From contig JARUPZ010000005.1 of NCBI GenBank assembly GCA_031213475.1, positions 5,886,988-5,950,987 of the forward strand: a DNA stretch of 64,000 bases, in the 5' to 3' direction. Below, piece by piece: positions 24,034 through 34,449 of the stretch. The position numbers and the translations under genes are program-made. The number at the start of each line of letters is the position of its first letter. Position 1 is the first letter of the stretch. The notes below the pieces were generated by a model that saw only the letters and a list, made by a program, of their open reading frames with translations, was not told where the DNA came from and did no database searches. Source of the stretch: Nereocystis luetkeana. Taxonomy: Eukaryota; Sar; Phaeophyceae; Laminariales; Laminariaceae.

Positions 24034-24620
24034 GAAGAAAAAAAATCCCCGTCCCCTCTCATGTACCAGGAAATAATTTTCTGCCTGATTGGAACCCCTT
24101 GCACTGGTCAAAAAATAAAAAAATCGAACAGCAGAGCTTTTCTCTTAGCCTCGTACGCCGCCCGCCCGTCTCGCTACCACCTCACCACCGATTCGGTCCG
24201 AGCAAAGCCTTCGTCCCTTTCTGTCACAGTGAGCCCCGTCGCACGCCTCGCGTAAAGCCCGAGGCTCACCGTGGCCCTCGTTCGCCAGCTCGACAAAGTT
24301 GGTGCTCAGACTGCGTAGCTCTCTCTGTGAACTTCGGCTTGGTCGCAAAAATAAGCACCTCTTGAAATGCTGCTTGGCAATCCCGAACGAGCCTTCTAGA
24401 CCTTACAATTATATCCACAAATTCACCGATGGAGGGCAGACAGAGCCCATTCTTGCTTCCCTCGTGTCTCGAGGCACACCCGACGCCTAGCCACGAAAAC
24501 GTCGACCGCGCTCCTTGCAACCCCCTGCCTACCCCCCAGCACCCGCTGTCCTCCGCGACCGCGCCGGGCTCGCCCGCGGTGCCGTGCTCTGAGTACACGT
24601 ACACAAACGAAACGGAATAA
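24034..24620 (+). repeat. Dispersed repeat family AF, copy 2 (inner part)
   Basis: This matches the inner parts of 2390-2980 (inverted) and 29000-29560. It has 'TACCAGGAA' at about 24063-24071, where the inverted first copy has no insertion, which may be a mutated TA-CCAGG-TA word. The frame encoding the SPF-x-LP-x-CLEAH segment is kept. Confidence 0.6.
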
Positions 24621-24756
24621 TTTGTTTTTAGAAATATAAGCTACGATTGACTATTCGTCTGGCTACGAGTACGAGAAAGCGCTTCTATTCGTGAACGCGG
24701 TTTTTATTCGTAATTATTAGCTACACCTGACATTGTTTTTTTACCAGAAAAAGTTA

Positions 24757-25045
24757 TACCATGAAAGAAAACGTCACCTAACTTGGGTTTGGTGCGCCCT
24801 GATTGCCTCGTTTTTTATTTTAGTGTACCGTAAACTGGCAAAAACACACTTGTGTACCGTTTTTTTCTTATTTTGGCGATTTGGACGGACGGACATGGAT
24901 ATTTTGCCAGAAAACGGTTTACCTTGACAGAAAACGATATTTACCTTGGGTTTGGGGTACCCAGATTTCCTGGTTTCAATTTTTCGTACCGAAAACTGGC
25001 AAAAAAACACTGGTGTACCGTTTTCTTTACTTTTATCCAGTATAA
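24757..25045 (+). repeat. Two-unit tandem duplication, about 170 bp
   Basis: Both units contain 'gaaaac', 'ttgggtttgg', 'accg(t/a)aaactggcaaaa' and 'tgtaccgtttt' in the same order, starting near 24757 and 24926. Between this and the bromodomain gene (25046-25624) I see no supportable feature. Confidence 0.6.
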
Positions 25046-25624
25046 TAAGTTTTGGATTTTGCTCCTTAAAAACCCTAGATAAACTAAGGGAACTGCAGCA
25101 GGAGTCACCGACGACTCGCGCTTGCTGGGCGGGATAAAGAAGCTCTAGGCCCGCGTACTCCCCCGTCAGCAACGCATCTGAGACACTTCCCTTCGTCGCG
25201 CTTTCTCGGTTCCGTTGTCGACACGTGTTTGCAGGAATCCTGGTTTGCGGGCGACACCCTGACGTCGTCAACGTGGGCCCGCAATTATCCCAAAGGTAGG
25301 CATGTTTTCCCATATTCTACCAGGCTGCCGAAACGGTGGAACAGGCGTGGTTTGTTAACGGTGTTTCCTGCATCGGCCATTTTGACGCGGCTCGATACAA
25401 AACGCTTTCGCAGCGTTCCTTTCTTTTTGGCTAAAGCTGTTAATCGCCGCGCCGAGCTCTTTGCTTGATCGTCCGCGACAACGAGAACGAAACAACTCGC
25501 GCGCTTTCCGAAGCGAGCGTTCCGACGCGAGCTTTCGGAGGCGAGCATACCCAAACGTCCACTCTATATTGCGGTCCAAGGTATTGATTGATGGAAGATC
25601 GGTCGCGCGCTCTGCTTACCGTCT

Positions 25625-26680
25625 GTGATCTCCGCGGCGTCTGTCGCTCCCAGTAGGGAGCCGAAACGTAAAGGAACAGCGGATCCGAGTCAAAACGAAA
25701 AGAAGCCCACTCCTCGGACGAAGAGATCCCGTTCTAAAGGCGCCACGCGTACGCCCAACCGGCGCGCCCAGTCCCCAAGAGACAGCGGCCTACGGTCGCG
25801 TATTGGGCACATGACCGTGTGTGCAGAGTGCGACCGCCCCCCGCTTTTGTCGGATAATGTTGGGCTTTGTTTGATTTGCCCCAGAATCGTGTGCCCCGTG
25901 TGCCTCGCGGGAATGAGTTCTGCGGATATAGCTGCCGCGACGCTGAGCGACGCCGAACTTGCGAGCGTCGGCGCCCCCGACGGCCGCATCGAGGGAGCGG
26001 ACACCGTGCTCCGTCGGTGCCCGTGTTGCGTCCGGAAAACCGATCTGGCACTGCCGCCGCCGCCGATTGGGGCAAATGACAATGCCAAAAGAGACCATTT
26101 ACTTGAGCATCTCATGAAGCACAAGTTGTCGCTCTTGTTTCGGGCCCCCGTGGACCTCAGTGTGTATACGCAGTACCTGGATGCTGTGACCCGCGAAAAA
26201 TTAATGGATCTGGGAACGATGGTTGGCAAGCGTAGCGAAATTCAATCCACCAGGGGGCGGTGTGTCAAGCTCTTTTATGCAGAACTGCACCAGATATTCG
26301 ACAACTGCCGGGCATTTGCTTCGTGCGACCACGCGGGTAAACCCCTCAAAGGCGGCAACGAGGCCCCCGTGCCGGGAATTGTCAGGTGCGCCTATATTCT
26401 GGAAAAAATGGCGAAAGATTACGTAACGGTGCACATTGGCGACGACGTGCCGGCATTCCCGAAACAGTGGTTGACTGAATCGTGGAACCCGACTTGGCGC
26501 TGGGCTGGCGCTGGCTCTGCAGTCGGTGGGGGTGGCAGCGGTGGCGTCCACGGCAGAGTGGGAGGAGGCGGAGAGAGCGAGGGAGGCGCAGGGAGCGGAG
26601 GAGGAGGAGGAGGAGGAGGAGGGGGGGGAGGGGGGGGGGGAGAAGGAGGAGGAGGAGGAAGTGGAGGAGGAGGAGGATGA
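25625..26680 (+). CDS. Cys-rich zinc-finger plus bromodomain protein
   Basis: This frame runs to a stop at 26678-26680. First comes a Lys/Arg-rich stretch, a likely nuclear localisation signal (25655-25780). Then a Cys-rich zinc-binding region starts CAEC (about 25820) and continues with LCLIC, CPVC and RRCPCC (to about 26030), resembling a PHD or RING-type finger. Then follows a bromodomain (about 26083-26450) with a FRAPVD segment, MDLGTM (26204-26221), and the conserved Asn in DNCRAF that contacts acetyl-lysine in this family. The order matches chromatin readers that bind histone tails. The C terminus is a Gly tract inside a GGA microsatellite. There is no in-frame ATG upstream of a TGA at 25589. 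Either translation starts at the ATG at 25811, or an upstream exon is spliced on (an acceptor-like CCCAG occurs near 25653). Confidence 0.75.
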   Translation: MISAASVAPSREPKRKGTADPSQNEKKPTPRTKRSRSKGATRTPNRRAQSPRDSGLRSRIGHMTVCAECDRPPLLSDNVGLCLICPRIVCPVCLAGMSSADIAAATLSDAELASVGAPDGRIEGADTVLRRCPCCVRKTDLALPPPPIGANDNAKRDHLLEHLMKHKLSLLFRAPVDLSVYTQYLDAVTREKLMDLGTMVGKRSEIQSTRGRCVKLFYAELHQIFDNCRAFASCDHAGKPLKGGNEAPVPGIVRCAYILEKMAKDYVTVHIGDDVPAFPKQWLTESWNPTWRWAGAGSAVGGGGSGGVHGRVGGGGESEGGAGSGGGGGGGGGGGGGGGEGGGGGSGGGGG

Positions 26681-26835
26681 GGAGGAGGCGGAGGAGAAGG
26701 AGGCGGAGGAAGAGGAGGAGGAGGGGGAGGAGGAAGCGGAGGAAGCGGCGGTGGAGGAGGAAGAAGTGGAGGAGGATGAGGAGGAGGAGGGAGCGGAGGA
26801 GGAGGAGGAGGAGGAGGAGAAGGAGGAGCGCGGGT
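26590..26835 (+). repeat. (GGA)n microsatellite
   Basis: Degenerate GGA/GAG triplets cover about 245 bp, with two G-runs near 26620-26640. They code for poly-Gly in the bromodomain frame. In the next frame they give an acidic Glu-rich stretch that stays open to 26861, so small indels would swap C termini. Confidence 0.85.
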
Positions 26836-26861
26836 TGCCGTGGTTAACTAGAGCATGCTGA

Positions 26862-27566
26862 TGTCTGGTCCGACGAGTCGCTGTAGTAGTGAGGCAAACG
26901 CCCGCGGTATGATGAAATAAATGTATGTATTGATGTACGGGTAAAAGTAGAGGGATGCCGAGGCTGGTGTCAACTTCGAGAGGCGTCGAGCGGACGCGGG
27001 AGGGGTCATGGCGACGTGCGATTTGCGTAGAAAGTGGCATGCCCTGCGCAGTCTCTTCGAGGATAGTGCCCTGACCAGAAGGGTCCATAGCGTGTAGGCG
27101 GATGTTGTCTGCTATCATTGCTACGTGTAAGCCGTCGCGCGAGTTCCGCGTTTGCGGCGCCTCAACCGGAGCGAGCGCACGCACGCGGGCTCCTCGAACG
27201 TTGGCTATATGTGTCGGCCGGCGTTCGTCCACGACTGCGCGACATTTTCCCCCATGGTTTGAGGTCTGGTTTCGCGTCAAATAACAGATAAATGTGGCCG
27301 CATCAGCGGGTCAACGAGAAATGGTCGCGCGAGCGCGCAGCAGCAGCAGCAGTACGAGCATAACCAGTATGTGCTGGTATTGTGTCTTACAACTCCTTGC
27401 CTCCCTCAATCCAGCAACTCGGGCTACTTCACGTGGCCGGTGATGAACGTGCACGCACGTAGTCTTAATTAATGTAATAATAATGACCCAGTTTATATCA
27501 TACCTACCTGACACCGTGGTAAGCATGATATATATACGTTATACGTACGTGTCTGGTGTTGTTGTT
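26862..27566. other. No recognisable gene; possible 3' flank of the bromodomain gene
   Basis: AATAAA occurs near 26917 and could serve as a polyadenylation signal for the preceding gene. The 359-codon minus-strand frame through here is the shadow of the GGA repeat. Confidence 0.35.
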
Positions 27567-28000
27567 GCCCTCAATGAAATGCATTCGAGCGCTGTTCTTA
27601 GTTTACTTGTCTTTTTTTTAAGTCGCAGTTGAAGTCGGTGGGAGTGTGGAGAGAGACGAGTCGGCCCCGCACAGACGGCACCCCAGCAGACGGGGTTTGG
27701 CTCTCAGACTGCACGTCTGCTTTGTTTCCTTGGAAAACCAAGAACAAATGCTCGCGATTCGCGCTCGCGCGCATCATTGTTAAATACGGTTGTTGCTATA
27801 TTACGGGACAGAGTGGTATGCCAGTACACAGCAGCACGATAGCAAGCCGGGAGCAGGACGCCCCACCCCCCAACAACCATCAAAAGGTTGTGGTTTGCCT
27901 GGTCCATACGGCGGTCATGTATACGGGAAAGAACGTCTGCCGGTATCTGTATATCGCAGAATGTCTCCCCTCGACTCTACGAAAAGCCCACGGCTCACGG
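27567..28000 (+). repeat. Repeat family G, copy 1 (empty site)
   Basis: This matches 47980-48027 joined to 48827-49200, including 'gagtgtggagagaga', 'gacggcaccccagcag' and 'tatatcgcagaatgtctcccctcg'. It has GTTTACTTG at 27601-27609, exactly where the other copy holds a 799-bp element. The rest, 28001-28867, has no supportable gene. Confidence 0.75.
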
Positions 28001-28867
28001 CTCCGGTTCCGAGCGACGATGGAAGCCGGAAGCCGGAAGCCTGCCCATGCACTCGCACGGAAAGACGCAGTCCTTATCCGAAGCATGCTATCATAACGTC
28101 ATGTACAGTCCAGGCGGTGGTGGATCAGTGGGTATAGCTTGGAAGAAATTAATATTGAGCAGCTATATATTTTCTGAAATCGGGGAGACGAAATATGCTC
28201 ACAGCCTTCGCGAAGGAAGAACCCCTCTCATTTTTTTGATCGCGTCTCGCAGCGGGTACGCGTTCTCGATGGCAATGAGACCAGTGCCTTATAGCACGTT
28301 CAAGGCAACGACAGGGGATGATCAGACGGACATCCAAGCGCCCAACAAGAACCGCAGGTGTCTCGCGAGGAGCTGGAAAGATGGCCTTGGTGGTGGATGA
28401 GTGGGAGTGATTGTAGTGGGGGTGCAACGAGGGGGGGTCGGGGCGCTCCTCTCCCGGGACGACTTTGTATGTAGCCTCTTGAAGACTGTATCTTCCCCAT
28501 TCACCAAAACTCCCCGACACAGGCTGGAGGAACCCTCAGCACCGCTCGATTTTTCTGGCAAGCTCTCGCGCAATCCTCGACCGTCAAAACACCCAGCAGA
28601 AGCCACCATTTCATGTTTCCAACTATATACAGTACATCTTGTGTCTTGGTCGTGTTCGACAACGGGTCGACGACCTACTTCCCGCTTTATTGATGTGAGA
28701 ATCAGAGAACATAGTCGGCTTTCGGTTGTGCCGAAGCACAGCAGTCTATACCTGGTGTTATTTCGTATGGACTCGTTCGCACGTCTACTAAAAAGCTTGT
28801 ATCTTGGTACAAATTTCAACAACGAACGAGTCGGCCGCCAGGTACTTCCTGCCCGCTCGTCTTTGTA

Positions 28868-29560
28868 TGACACACAAGGTGCTTCGCTCCGTGGGCGGCC
28901 TACGCCGCCCGTTACGCTCGCTCAGGAAGTAACAGTACATCAAATGATAATGCGGAGCGGACAGAGGTCCATGATTGAGTATAGTGTTTTATTATGATCG
29001 TAGTTGCAAACTAACTGGCGACTTGATAATGCCAAGAGTCCCGCCGCCATGCTTCAGGAGAAAACAGCTCGGACGCCACATACGCTTCGCATCGCGGGTG
29101 GTTGCCGCATGTCCGCGTAAAGCTTTCCTCACTATCTGCCACAGTCAGCCCCGACGACCGCCTCGCGCGAAGCCCGGTGCTCACCGCGGCCGTCGTTCGC
29201 CAGCTCGACAGTATTGGTACTCAGACTGGGAGCTCCTTCTTTCAACTTCAGCGTGGTTGCAAAATTATGCACCGCTTAAATATTATCTTGCGATTTCGAA
29301 CGACCCTAATATCTCGTACATACTCTATCCAAAATCGCAAATGGAGGCCAGACAGAGCCCGTTCATGCACCTCCCGTGTCTCGAGGCACACGCGACGCCC
29401 AGGCACGAAAGCGACAACCGTGCTCCTTGCCCCCCCCCCTCTATCCGCCAGCACCCGCTGACACCCACGACGGCGCCGGGCTCTCCCGCGGTACCGTGCT
29501 CGGAGTACACGCACGCACACGAAACGAAAAAAGAAAAAAGGAAAAAAGGACCGAGAGTGC
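28868..29560 (+). repeat. Dispersed repeat family AF, copy 3
   Basis: The left part (28868-28985) is the inverted match of 1-112, including the GGGCGGC hairpin. The inner part matches copies 1 and 2, with the same open frame (SPF...CLEAH...RAPC...PCSEYTHAHET). Confidence 0.65.
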
Positions 29561-30660
29561 CAAGAGAAATGGAGAAAACAAATACCCGCTGGAAAGGTCC
29601 TGCAAGTGATGAAAGGAGGCGGTTTCGAAGTGGGAGCTATGAGATGCCAGGGATGTACCAACCGAGCACGCTCAGAGAGTGATATCTAAGTAAGTGGTTC
29701 TATGACAATCAGAATAGAAACCGAAATCGATTCGCTGTGGTACCGAACGACAGCAGCAGTCTATACCTGGTATCATATTGTTTTGACTATTTTGTACGTG
29801 TAATAAAAAGTTTGGAACTTTGTACAAATACAGTAGCAGTACATATTACCTGGTATTATTCTAGAATGACTCTTTGACATACGTTAAATAAAAATCTTGA
29901 ACATTGGTACTATCTTCAAAGAACGGCTTGATTGACCGCCACAAACCTTCTTCCCGCTTATTTTGAAACTTTTGGAAGCTGTAGTAGCCATTTTCAACAG
30001 TTGGATTCGCCCGCGAACCGTGGTTTGACCCCGTTAAAGTCAACATATGTGGGTGTTTGCGAGCCGGGTTTTGCATGCTGTTCGTGTTTTGACGGATGGA
30101 CCAGCATGAGGCGCAGAGTATTCTCGGAAGAATGAGAGAAAGTGAGTTTTGTACACACGTAAGAAATTTAGGCAATCAGATGAATGCTGTGTTTCACGGT
30201 AGCATGACTCGTAGCCCTTGGTGCACACACCTTGTCTGGTACGTAGCCGCAACCTACACGTAACAGCGCAGTGAAGCATAGTCAAAGTTACAGGCCCAAG
30301 GTGTGATACAGACTAGTTTGGCAAAGTGCAAACCTCGTTTCAAATATCAAAATATTCGAGGACACTATTAATAAGTACTTGCTGTAATTATTTATTTTTC
30401 GTTTCGGAAATGCTATCTGACCAAAACAATTAAATAGATTGACCTGGATTTCATTTGAATTAATTCGTACTGGAAATTGAGGTAATTAGTTATTTTCCGT
30501 CTTCGGACACACGAAAATATACGACGGCAATAAAGTGATCGACAGACGATTAACCACAGAACATACATGTCTGTACCACACAGAGGATTGGAAAGTGAAA
30601 GCGAACTACTTTTCGTCTTGAAGTTGATGCGATTTTTACTTTTTCGCGCTGCTATTAATA
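29561..30660. other. No recognisable gene
   Basis: Nothing beyond TACCTGGTA at 29764-29772 and 29847-29855. TATTAATAG lies at the right edge, next to unit L. Confidence 0.45.
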
Positions 30661-30777
30661 GTGTGTTCGTAGAGTCCCAACCTGGATGTCTTGACCACCA
30701 CGTGATCTGATGAGATTATTATATGTCGTTGTATCAGAGGACACAGGAGGAGAGAGAGAGAGAGAGGGAGAGAGAGA

Positions 30778-30824
<47 letters not shown>

Positions 30825-31440
30825 GAGAGAGAGAGAGAGAGCGGAGCCTAGCTCGCAGCTCGGGGCGGAAAACGGAGGGCTCGAACTCTCCTCATGAACA
30901 CACGGCAACATTCACAATAACGCTTGCAAAGATATACGCAACCCTCGACAACCTGTAAGCATCGCTGCTGGAACGATGCAAATGAACACGGCCGCACACC
31001 ATAGGTGTGTTTGTTCAATGACACTACGGTGCGCTTTGCGAGTGAGGTATTTTTGTTCTATGATACGAGTGTACGCATCTCCTCGACTTGCTTACACAAC
31101 AAAAGTGGTGTCTACAGTTGTACACTCATTTTCAAGTTGTAGTCTACTACAATGACCCATCGACATCGAGCATACCCAGATACCCAGTGCAAACTTTAAC
31201 TCCCCTTGACATCAACCATCTTCGTTCAGAACAACTCCCAGACGGTTGGGGTTGGGGTTACTGCTGTATACAGTTCGCCCTACTGCAGGGTACTTGTATC
31301 GACAAAAAGCACGCAACAACTCCTAGGAAGCAGCCAGGGGCCCCCATCCCCCCCCGCTCATCATAGCTTCCGTAAACCCCGTGTCGCTACCACCGGAGTC
31401 AAGCCCACATATCATAGGCTTCCTGTACTCTAAATTTATA
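30661..31440 (-). repeat. Unit L, copy 2 (LTR-like)
   Basis: This matches 11776-12470 but contains an expanded GA tract. Its left edge is abrupt: the match begins immediately after TATTAATAG. Together with unit E at 34450-35240 it could be a solo LTR interrupted by repeat D. Confidence 0.6.
30751..30842 (+). repeat. (GA)n microsatellite
   Basis: Nearly pure AG dinucleotides. The first LTR-like copy has only a short GA run at the same place, so the expansion came after duplication. Confidence 0.9.
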
Positions 31441-32043
31441 TATTTTTCTTCTCCGCCTTCTCGGCCGCTGTGAGCGAACCCTAAAATTCCGATTTTGTTT
31501 TCAACTTTGTCTGGGACTCCGGACGCCTTCGCTTCCCTGCCTTCGCGCTTGCTTTTTCGACCGCTTTCCTCGAGGGTCGAGCGAGCCGGCCTCCGGCGGG
31601 TGTTCTCCCGTGCGCGCGTTTCGGGGTTTTGCGCCACCGACGAGCGCGGCGACCCCGAACTTGAGGGATAGTTGCTGGGGAAAGGAGACACGGACGTTAT
31701 ATTTTCTGTGGTCTTGGAAATTTGTTTAGGTGTTTTTGCTCCACGAAGAGCTTCTTGTGACAGGCTTCATCTTACAGTAGTAGATTTTTGCTCTTCGAGG
31801 TTAGATCTCTCAGTCTCGCTGATGCTACCGCTTTCTACCGCTGCCTTGCTTTGCGGGCCACCGCCATCGGCCTGTTCGAACCCCTCGGTCCTGCCTTTCT
31901 CGGTGGCTGCCTTCCCTTGCCCCTCTCTCTTCGCCGGACGACTACATGCGCCTCTCGGGGTATCGCGCCGCTCTTGGTACCAGATCGTTGCATACCCCGG
32001 TGATTTTGCTTTGTTGGTGTTTTTTATATAACTATTGTGATAA

Positions 32044-32768
32044 GGGCCACTCCTAACGAACAAAGCAAATCACGATTCGTGATATTTTTGTCGTGAATCG
32101 TGATTAATTTGTCGCTTCATGACGCCAATATTTTGAGTTTCCTTAAAAAAACAAAATCACGATTCGTGACATTTGTCGTGTCTCCAATCACGCTTGCTCG
32201 AGGCACTACGCAACCGCCGCGCACCAACGGTATCGGAAGGTCGCTTTAGGGGTATGGTCGACTCTGCTTCGTACGGCGCTGGTGGACAACGGTCGGCTAC
32301 CCAAAGACACCTCTGAGCGCGGGCTAACGAGCAGGTTGTGGCCTCCAAATTTCGAGGAGGAGGAGGAGCCACAGCTTGAAGAGAAACGCGAAAATGACCT
32401 GAGGATCTCACAGGCCAGGCCGGACAGAGACGCCCTGCGAGATGGAACGTCGCTCCCCGGCCTTGGCCGACGGTCGGTGATTTAGGAATTTTGCAGGCTG
32501 GGTCAGGCTTCGGCCCGTGATTCGAATATACCACGGACCGGGCCAGGCGCGGTCGGCCCGGCTCGGCCTGGCCGTGCTCCACTCGCGAGAGTTGGCCCCA
32601 CCCGCAAAAGCCGTTGGGTTTAAATATCGGATTTTTTTACAGTTTGAAAATATCACGAAACGGGAAGTTTTTCGGCCTTTTTCGTTAGAACTGAAATGTC
32701 ACGGATCGTGATATTTTGGCATGCCAAAAAGTCACGAATCGTGATTTTTTTTCGGTTCGTAACGGCCC
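32044..32768. mobile_element. 725-bp Harbinger-like non-autonomous element
   Basis: The ends are GGGCC...GGCCC, flanked by TAA at 32041-32043 and 32769-32771. The other copy of repeat D lacks it (empty site near 51040-51046). TAA/TTA duplications and GGG-type ends fit the PIF/Harbinger superfamily. Near-palindromic TCACGATTCGTGA words cluster just inside both ends (32069-32110, 32155-32170, 32697-32745) and may be transposase-binding sites. No transposase is encoded. Confidence 0.8.
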
Positions 32769-33204
32769 TAACTCGGCACGTCTTCTGTTTTCGCCGGTAG
32801 AAAGGAATGAAGGTTGTTGGGGAGTATTGATTCGGCCGGGTGTTGATAATTCGATAAGAAAAAACAACCAATCACATCGGAGGGTATCTTACAGGTATAG
32901 CCGTATAAACATGCTCGGACTTTCCACTCCTACTGCTGAGTGAGGCGCATTGGAATACCAGTACTAACAACTACAGCAGCAGCAGCAGTACATATAGTAG
33001 TTCAGAGGTGTTCTACTTCGAACAAGTACGTACGTACAAAGCTTTGTTTTCGCCGGTCGAGTTGAATGAAGGTTGTTGGCAAGTCGGCCGGGTGCTGTGA
33101 GTTCGATAAGAAAAAATCGACCAATCGCATCGGAGAATATCATACACAGCAGACGTTTTTCACTTTGAGAAAATAATCATATCCAGTCCAGATGCGAGGT
33201 CTTT

Positions 33205-33239
33205 ATTTACTACCTGGTGCGTCGTACCAGGTAGTAAAT
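33205..33239. repeat. Perfect 14-bp inverted repeat containing TACCTGG/CCAGGTA
   Basis: ATTTACTACCTGGT (33205-33218) and its exact inverse (33226-33239) flank a seven-base loop. The outer part reads TA-CCTGG...CCAGG-TA, as would a minimal element ending in the footprint word. Confidence 0.85.
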
Positions 33240-33507
33240 GGGAGATACAGGTATAAGATATGATGTTCGGCTGCGTACCATTGCCTGTTGAAAAACGCGT
33301 CCAGCTGTTTCGGCGAGCACTACCGGAGGTAATCGAGGGTTGGAGACTGCTTGCTCAGACTGCAAGTACTCGCAGTATGTTGGAGTTTTGCGCTGCTGTA
33401 CGTATACTGCTGCGTGTGCTACACGTAATTCTATATCAAACATGAATATTTCGGTATTCACGCCATGAGAATACTGCCCATGTCGGCAGTACTTTACGGT
33501 TGTTCTG

Positions 33508-33516
33508 TACCTGGTA
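33508..33516. repeat. TA-CCTGG-TA word, empty in paralogous copy
   Basis: This copy reads gttctg-TACCTGGTA-ttgccg. The paralogue at 52002-52003 reads gttctc-TA-ttgccg. Confidence 0.8.
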
Positions 33517-33534
33517 TTGCCGATCGATATCAGA

Positions 33535-33550
33535 TACCAGGTACCAGGTA
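33535..33550. repeat. Two fused TA-CCAGG-TA words, empty in paralogous copy
   Basis: This copy has TACCAGGTACCAGGTA between 'atatcaga' and 'tcag'. The paralogue has a single TA at 52022-52023 between 'atatcagg' and 'tcac'. Two successive insertions at TA explain this. Confidence 0.75.
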
Positions 33551-33961
33551 TCAGTTATCAGGTGTTTAATACTGCTCATACTCGCAGTATCTCGAATACT
33601 GCCTGTTCTCAGGATTGAGTGCGATAATGCGCGTACAGTACGTGCCCTGTTCTCCCAGTAATTTGGGCGTATACAGCAAGTTGTTGTTGTCTTCTGTGAT
33701 GACGTACGTACCGCTGCTGCTGTTGTGGTGCTGCTGGTTTTGAGGCTGGGTCTGCAAAGCAGCAGCTGCAGCAGCCGACCGCAGCAGCAGCGATGCCTGC
33801 TACTACTCCTGCTGCTGCTGTTGCTGCCATTTATTTTGCGTATTGTGCTGCTGCTGCTATCGCTTTCACTTGCGGGAGAGACCCTCTCTTCTGCACAAGC
33901 GTCGTTGGAAGTAGGTACAGCTCGCCGTAGATAGGGGTGTGATATCGGCGTGGGTATTGGG

Positions 33962-33970
33962 TACCAGGTA
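33962..33970. repeat. TA-CCAGG-TA word, empty in paralogous copy
   Basis: This copy reads ttggg-TACCAGGTA-cttg. The paralogue at 52432-52433 reads ttggg-TA-cttg. Confidence 0.85.
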
Positions 33971-34449
33971 CTTGGCAACTGGGCAGAAAAAGGGCAGCAA
34001 TACTACTATCGTAAACAAAATCATCAAAGAAATCTCAGTTATATAATATGAGAGTATAAGAGAGACCTCTCAGAACTGAGCTGATTTCTGCCCCCACCAG
34101 CAGCAACTTGGCTCCAAATTGTCGACCATTTCCTGGCCCATAATTATAGACGGTTCTGATTTTCGGGCTTCAGAGTAAATGGCTGAAAAAGACAGCAATA
34201 TTAACGTCCCAAAAAAAGGCTATAAAAATTGGTCTGTAATTCGAGTGAGACAGACACAAAAACTGAGAACTGACACTCGGTATTGCCTTTTCCCTGCACC
34301 ACTTGGCATCGCCCTCGTCCCGTTCGCAATAAGATCGAATAGTGTACTGATGTCAACATGCTTAAACATAAGCACACGACTTCTGGCACTGAGGTTTATT
34401 TTCCTATCCGGAGCATGGGTACAGGCACCCATGCGGAGCCCTTGTATTC

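Larger units (their letters stand above)
31480..34310 (+). repeat. Repeat D, copy 1
   Basis: This matches 50505-52865 apart from insertions. It includes a partly repeated internal segment of about 260 bp ('tgttttcgccggt...gaatgaaggt' near 32785 and 33047) and a CTGCTG-rich stretch near 33715-33860. It lies between units L and E, which are contiguous at 11.8-13.3 kb, so it probably inserted there. I find no terminal repeat or coding domain that identifies its class. Confidence 0.65.

Noticed and set aside
26201-27280. 359-codon minus-strand frame with Ser-rich tract
   Set aside because: It is the antisense of the GGA microsatellite and the bromodomain exon; no domain in the remainder.
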